From contig JAQUUC010000023.1 of NCBI GenBank assembly GCA_028694105.1, forward strand, positions 1 to 47,583: 47,583 bases of DNA, read 5' to 3'. The notes below the pieces were generated by a model, which had not been told where the DNA came from, searched no databases, and saw only the letters and a list, made by a program, of their open reading frames with translations. This stretch comes from Hespellia sp. (GTDB taxonomy: Bacteria > Bacillota > Clostridia > Lachnospirales > Lachnospiraceae). The first letter of the stretch is position 1. Every line of letters begins with the position of its first letter. Shown one piece after another: positions 44,316-47,583 of this stretch. The position numbers and the translations under genes were made by a program.

Positions 44316-46724
44316 TTATTTCAAGTGAATTGTTTTGCTATTTGACGACACACTCCTTTCCTCAAAACCTAGTTGACGTGCTTTTAGTTTTGCCTGTCCC
44401 CTGTTTTCTACATCCAGCTTACGGTAGATATTCTTATTGTGATAACGCACGGTATTATAGGTGACGTCGCAGATCTTTGCGATTTCTTCTATGGTGGCAT
44501 CGGTACAAAGAAGTGCTAAGATCCGCTTCTCCGTTTCCGTAAGTGGTTCCTTTAAACATACGGGTGGAACAAGGTAAGCAGGATAGTTTTTTTCCATAAT
44601 CTTTGTAGCCGCAATGATTTCTTTTAGATATTTTTTATCAATGTCTATCTTATCTGCCTGTTCCAGAAGCGGCAAAAGCGCCGTTCCGTATTCTGCCACC
44701 ACACGGATAAAATGATAGGTATAGGCTTTTCCCAGTGCTTTTTCGAGGCTTTTTTTCCAGTCCCCAAGTTTCATCCGGTACTGAGTGATCGTGCGAAGCA
44801 GCCCCAGTTCAATCTGATTATAATTGCGATAATATTCCTCACAATACACGGTCATGCGTTCCGTCAAGGTCGCAGCTTCATCCAGTCTGCCCAGAGCAAT
44901 ATAGGTTTTGATTTTAATCATATACCGGTATCGCTCTAATATATTAAAATCAATATTTTCATTTGGCGCCTGCTCTGTGAGCCACTTTTCTGCCGCCTGT
45001 ACATTCCCCGACAGCAATGCCTGCCACACAAGAAATGCATCAATATTGGGTATCAACTGATTCTGACCGCCTGCCAGCATCTTTTCACGAAAATCTTCTA
45101 TCATAGATAACGCAAGTGGAAGCTTTCCTCTGCTTATATGTACCCTTGCCATAATCCCCATAGCAGCGAAGCACATTTCCGGCTTTCCCTTTGTGTCTGC
45201 CTTTACATAGGCACTATTGAGCATAGACATGATTTCGTAGGCATCCATGGAATCTTTTTCAAAGGCACTCTCCGCAAGGGAAACATTCACAAGTCCAACG
45301 CCAAACCTGCCAAGCACCAGCTCCACAGGCTTTTTTAACATGCGCGCCATCTCAAGACTATTATTGCTCCATTCGCAAAAATCCTTGCCGCCGCTCATAA
45401 CGGAGGGCAAATTGCTCGTGACAGAAAATTCCGGCATTTTAATGCGCTTGTTGGTGCAGAGAACTGCTACGCTTTTAAATATATCGGAAACCTTTTTGCT
45501 TCCTCTGTGTGGAAGTGCGATATCAAGATAAGCGAGACGGATTTTCGCTTCCCTTCGTTGTGTATCCGCAACCTCCTTGTCCTCGGAAAAGCTCTTTAGT
45601 TCTTCATACCACTGCTCACTTTCCGTTGCCTGCATGAGCAGGGAATGAAGCATGGAAAGTCCTGCCATCAATACTGGTGAGGACACGATCAACTCCTTGG
45701 GCAGATGGAAATAATACTGTCTCGTTTCAAAGTAATGGCCATTCCCCGGGTGAAGCATCGCGTTTTGCACAAGTATGTCAGCAATTTTCTTCTGATTATC
45801 ACTCCGGCTGTAGCAGAGCAACGCGTTTTCCATATCACCCTCGGACTCATAATAACCCCCTGCGTTGTTGTATATGTCATTCATCTGCGGTTTGGTCAGT
45901 GTTATTTTTTGTTTGTATCTTAAATAGTCACGCAGAATCGGCCGCATTTGATAGGTTCCATTTCCATCGCTTATAATGGCCTGACTGATGGTCAGCGCCT
46001 TCGCAATCACCTTTTCCCCGTTGGAACACCCGGAAACCAGCTCCAGCATACGCGAAGTGAAGTGCTCAAAAGGAGCTAAGAAGAATAAGGTACGCTTTAA
46101 TTCATCGTCCCATGTATCGTAAAAAGCATGGTCGCAATAAGCATACAAGTCCAGCCTCACCTGCTCAATCACTTCCGCATCGAATTCCTTTCCCCCTGCC
46201 ATCCGATGGGCAACCATCTCTATGGTAACCGGATGTCCGATGGTTAATTCTGATATCTTCTGTGCCACCTCCGGGGTTACCTCAATGTGAAACGCAGCCA
46301 GCAGCTTTGCTGTAAGTTCTGCGTCCATTGCCAAGTCACGCTCGGTCGCGGATAAGAGCCATTTGTCCGAATTTTCAAAGTGAATCCATTTTGGTATGGG
46401 TGTCCGCCCGATTAGTATGAGCTGTTTGTCCGCATTTTCTATTAAATTTCTTACATATTCCTGGCTTTTCACATCCGTAATTGCTGATACATCATCCACA
46501 ATCACAACCGACTGCTTTATGTCCTGAATATTCGGCATATGGTCAAGCGCTCCGTTACAATGGCAGCCCCTTAACACAAGATGCGGCTTTCTGCGAAAAT
46601 AATATTCCACCGCCGCTGTCTTTCCATATCCACCAAGTGCGTGAATATACAATATCGCATTTTCTTTCTCCGCTTTTTTTAACATATGAAAGATTGCGGG
46701 TACTTTTATATAAATATTCTTCAC
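44316..46724 (-). CDS. LuxR-family regulator of the large ATP-binding (MalT-like) type
   Basis: 802 residues. The start is GTG at 46722-46724 with a GGAG 12 bases upstream. The STAND-type NTPase domain has Walker A HALGGYGKTAAVEYY (Gly31-Thr36) and a Walker B-like SVVIVDDVSA near residue 77, but the N-terminal segment is short. A winged-helix and TPR-like middle (~270-720) follows. The C-terminal ~65 residues form a LuxR helix-turn-helix (LTETEKRILALLC; ATIEEIAKICDVTYNTVRYH). Such LAL regulators bind an inducer and ATP and activate transcription. The adjacent surface-protein gene is the likely target. A palindrome next to its own -35 suggests autoregulation. Confidence 0.9.
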   Translation of the reverse strand: MKNIYIKVPAIFHMLKKAEKENAILYIHALGGYGKTAAVEYYFRRKPHLVLRGCHCNGALDHMPNIQDIKQSVVIVDDVSAITDVKSQEYVRNLIENADKQLILIGRTPIPKWIHFENSDKWLLSATERDLAMDAELTAKLLAAFHIEVTPEVAQKISELTIGHPVTIEMVAHRMAGGKEFDAEVIEQVRLDLYAYCDHAFYDTWDDELKRTLFFLAPFEHFTSRMLELVSGCSNGEKVIAKALTISQAIISDGNGTYQMRPILRDYLRYKQKITLTKPQMNDIYNNAGGYYESEGDMENALLCYSRSDNQKKIADILVQNAMLHPGNGHYFETRQYYFHLPKELIVSSPVLMAGLSMLHSLLMQATESEQWYEELKSFSEDKEVADTQRREAKIRLAYLDIALPHRGSKKVSDIFKSVAVLCTNKRIKMPEFSVTSNLPSVMSGGKDFCEWSNNSLEMARMLKKPVELVLGRFGVGLVNVSLAESAFEKDSMDAYEIMSMLNSAYVKADTKGKPEMCFAAMGIMARVHISRGKLPLALSMIEDFREKMLAGGQNQLIPNIDAFLVWQALLSGNVQAAEKWLTEQAPNENIDFNILERYRYMIKIKTYIALGRLDEAATLTERMTVYCEEYYRNYNQIELGLLRTITQYRMKLGDWKKSLEKALGKAYTYHFIRVVAEYGTALLPLLEQADKIDIDKKYLKEIIAATKIMEKNYPAYLVPPVCLKEPLTETEKRILALLCTDATIEEIAKICDVTYNTVRYHNKNIYRKLDVENRGQAKLKARQLGFEERSVSSNSKTIHLK

Positions 46725-46772
46725 AAATTATCCAAACTCCTCTGCGTCATCTCTTTTATGCTCCCAATACTT

Positions 46773-46799
46773 TTTCCTCTGAAAGTATATCAGAGGAAA
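46773..46799 (-). repeat. Perfect inverted repeat over the -10 of the LuxR regulator promoter
   Basis: Arms TTTCCTCTGA and TCAGAGGAAA are perfect over 10 bases with a 7-base centre holding most of the -10 TATACT. This could be a repressor operator or a fold in the 5' end of the RNA. Confidence 0.65.
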
Positions 46800-46811
46800 G
46801 TAGCCTTGTAA
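46784..46811 (-). promoter_or_regulatory. Promoter of the LuxR regulator gene
   Basis: Minus strand: -35 TTACAA (46806-46811), a 16-base spacer and -10 TATACT (46784-46789). The start of transcription would be about 55 bases before the GTG. The match is moderate, as expected for an activated promoter. Confidence 0.5.
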
Positions 46812-46812
46812 C

Positions 46813-46828
46813 CTACCCCTATGGGTAG
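46813..46828 (-). promoter_or_regulatory. Candidate activator palindrome upstream of the LuxR regulator gene
   Basis: CTACCC-CTAT-GGGTAG: six-base perfect arms directly upstream of the -35, the position expected for a class II LuxR-type activator site. I saw no second copy before the surface-protein gene, so control there would be by readthrough. Confidence 0.5.
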
Positions 46829-46906
46829 TCTTTTCCCAAAAACCTGCAAAAGCAGTTTAATTGCACACTTTGAGATTGTATCATGCGTCTTACTGAAATC
46901 TGTTTT

Positions 46907-46946
46907 CAGGGAATGAAATGCAGGCACAGGGAATGAAATGCAGACA
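46907..46946. repeat. Two tandem copies of a 20-base repeat
   Basis: CAGGGAATGAAATGCAGGCA is followed immediately by CAGGGAATGAAATGCAGACA, differing at one base. It lies in the 276-base gap between the regulator gene and the DUF4143 remnant. Only two units are present. Function unknown. Confidence 0.8.
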
Positions 46947-46957
46947 GGAAAATAATT

Positions 46958-46981
46958 AACGCCCACATCTCTGTGAGCGTT
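46958..46981 (-). terminator. Probable terminator after the DUF4143 gene remnant
   Basis: Minus-strand arms AACGC-CACA type: AACGCTCACA pairs with TGTGGGCGTT around GAGA, followed by AATTATTTT. It starts 20 bases after the stop codon of the DUF4143 frame. Confidence 0.6.
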
Positions 46982-47000
46982 ACAGTTGTCATATTTAATT

Positions 47001-47438
47001 CTAGATACAAAATGCGGCATAGAGCGGAACGATTTTTTTATCGTCCTCTAAACCAAAGTTTTTAGCAGAGAGTTTAATCGCATAGACTGGCTTGTAAGTT
47101 TCCATATACACTTTCAGACTCTTGGCTCTGGTGTTGTCGGCGCTCTCTACCTCAATTGGAATAAGCTGTCCCGCGCGTTGAATGACAAAATCAATTTCTG
47201 CTCCACGTTGGGATTCCCAATAATAGGTGTTGTATCCGTTTGTAGTGAGCTGCACATTGACATAGTTTTCAAGCGGTTTCTTGATTTCATTGAGGTTGTT
47301 ATACTTACTCATATCGTTCAGATAGCTTGCAAGAATAGTATCCTGAGTATGGCGGAGAAGGATATAATCCTTTGTTTGGGCAAACTGCATCACGCACTCC
47401 GGTATACCACCTATAATAAGATACTGGCGTATCCATGG
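47001..47438 (-). pseudogene. 3' remnant of a DUF4143-domain AAA ATPase gene
   Basis: The open frame runs from a stop (TAG) at 47439-47441 to TAG at 47001-47003, about 145 residues. Its sequence is the C-terminal half of ATP-binding proteins with a DUF4143 domain: RQYLIIGGIPECV just before the first possible start, then FAQTKDYILLRH, YYWESQRGAEIDFVIQ (the nuclease-fold-like GAEIDF motif) and the typical end KKIVPLYAAFCI. Full-length relatives are about 400-450 residues with a P-loop ATPase in front. That part is absent, and homology stops abruptly next to hairpin-rich DNA that looks like an insertion sequence end. A shortened product from GTG/ATG near 47390 is possible but would lack ATPase function. 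Confidence 0.8.
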
Positions 47439-47583
47439 CTATCTATCTCGATTTTTGAAAATCAGCACCACCCGTCTAACGGGTGGTTTGCTCTGAGGCT
47501 ATAAGCCTCTGTTACCGGCCAGCGCCTAAAGACGCTGGCTTTCACTTTGTTCAAGCCACTACGCCATTGACTCGTCGCTGCCC
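47437..47583. mobile_element. End of an IS200/IS605-like insertion sequence (partial)
   Basis: Three perfect or near-perfect hairpins lie in 75 bases with no coding frame: ACCACCCGT-CTA-ACGGGTGGT (47467-47487), GAGGCT-ATA-AGCCTC (47495-47509) and GCCAGCG...CGCTGGC (47518-47539). Subterminal hairpins of this kind are characteristic of IS200/IS605 ends, which lack terminal inverted repeats. The element begins at about the point where DUF4143 homology stops and continues beyond the window, so no transposase or TnpB gene can be seen. The exact boundary is uncertain by about ten bases. Confidence 0.6.

Noticed and set aside
46907-46946. Start of a CRISPR array
   Set aside because: Only two directly abutting 20-base units with no spacers and no cas genes.
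47467-47539. Rho-independent terminators at the right edge
   Set aside because: Three hairpins in a row lack T runs and have no gene ending at them; their clustering fits IS200/IS605 subterminal hairpins better.

Overview
The window looks like a chromosomal segment of a low-to-mid GC anaerobic Firmicute of the family Lachnospiraceae (Clostridia). Indications are the dgt-dnaG-rpoD-trmK-nif3-nucleoside kinase order, strong AGGAGG ribosome binding sites, the carAB-linked cassette of large proteins of unknown function, and a TetM-like GTPase fused to a YacP-type nuclease. The genus cannot be fixed by reading alone. Nearly all genes lie on the minus strand; only aroC (23513-24610) and a MATE exporter (36496-37833) are on the plus strand. 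I saw no rRNA, tRNA or CRISPR array.

Layout, left to right. 1-234: start of an amino-acid-type ABC transporter lipoprotein, cut by the window edge. 369-10358: what reads as one transcription unit from a good promoter at 10452-10480 to a terminator at 311-338: carA, carB, a small cupin, then three proteins of unknown function (a 1096-residue helical-repeat-like protein, a 427-residue Hsp70/actin-like protein, a 255-residue TPR protein). 10522-19836: leuB-ilvD-ilvB-serC-serA (branched-chain amino acid and serine synthesis), followed by a SpoIID-like peptidoglycan-binding protein and a membrane-anchored transglutaminase. 20038-23352: yajC, tgt and an L,D-transpeptidase. 23513-28957: aroC, then a polyamine ABC transporter (potABCD) preceded by an XRE-cupin regulator. 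29111-36343: housekeeping block dgt, dnaG, rpoD, trmK, a Nif3-like gene and a uridine-kinase-like nucleoside kinase. 36496-42536: MATE exporter, two-domain PPK2 kinase, YfcE-like phosphoesterase, and the GTPase-nuclease fusion. 42640-46724: a surface protein with a C-terminal sorting signal and, directly upstream, a MalT/LAL-type LuxR regulator with palindromes at its promoter. 47001-47583: the 3' part of a DUF4143 ATPase gene, apparently cut by the end of an IS200/IS605-like element that runs off the window.

The strongest candidate for an undescribed system is the 871-residue fusion at 39921-42536. Its first ~690 residues are a ribosomal-protection/EF-G-like GTPase and its last ~165 residues are a NYN ribonuclease domain of the YacP/Rae1 type with all expected acidic residues. 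This suggests a GTP-driven ribosome-targeted mRNA endonuclease. It is translationally coupled to a metallophosphoesterase, and its promoter lies inside a long dyad. The second candidate is the Hsp70-like, giant-repeat and TPR trio downstream of carAB. Family names come from recognising the proteins and have not been checked by any search.
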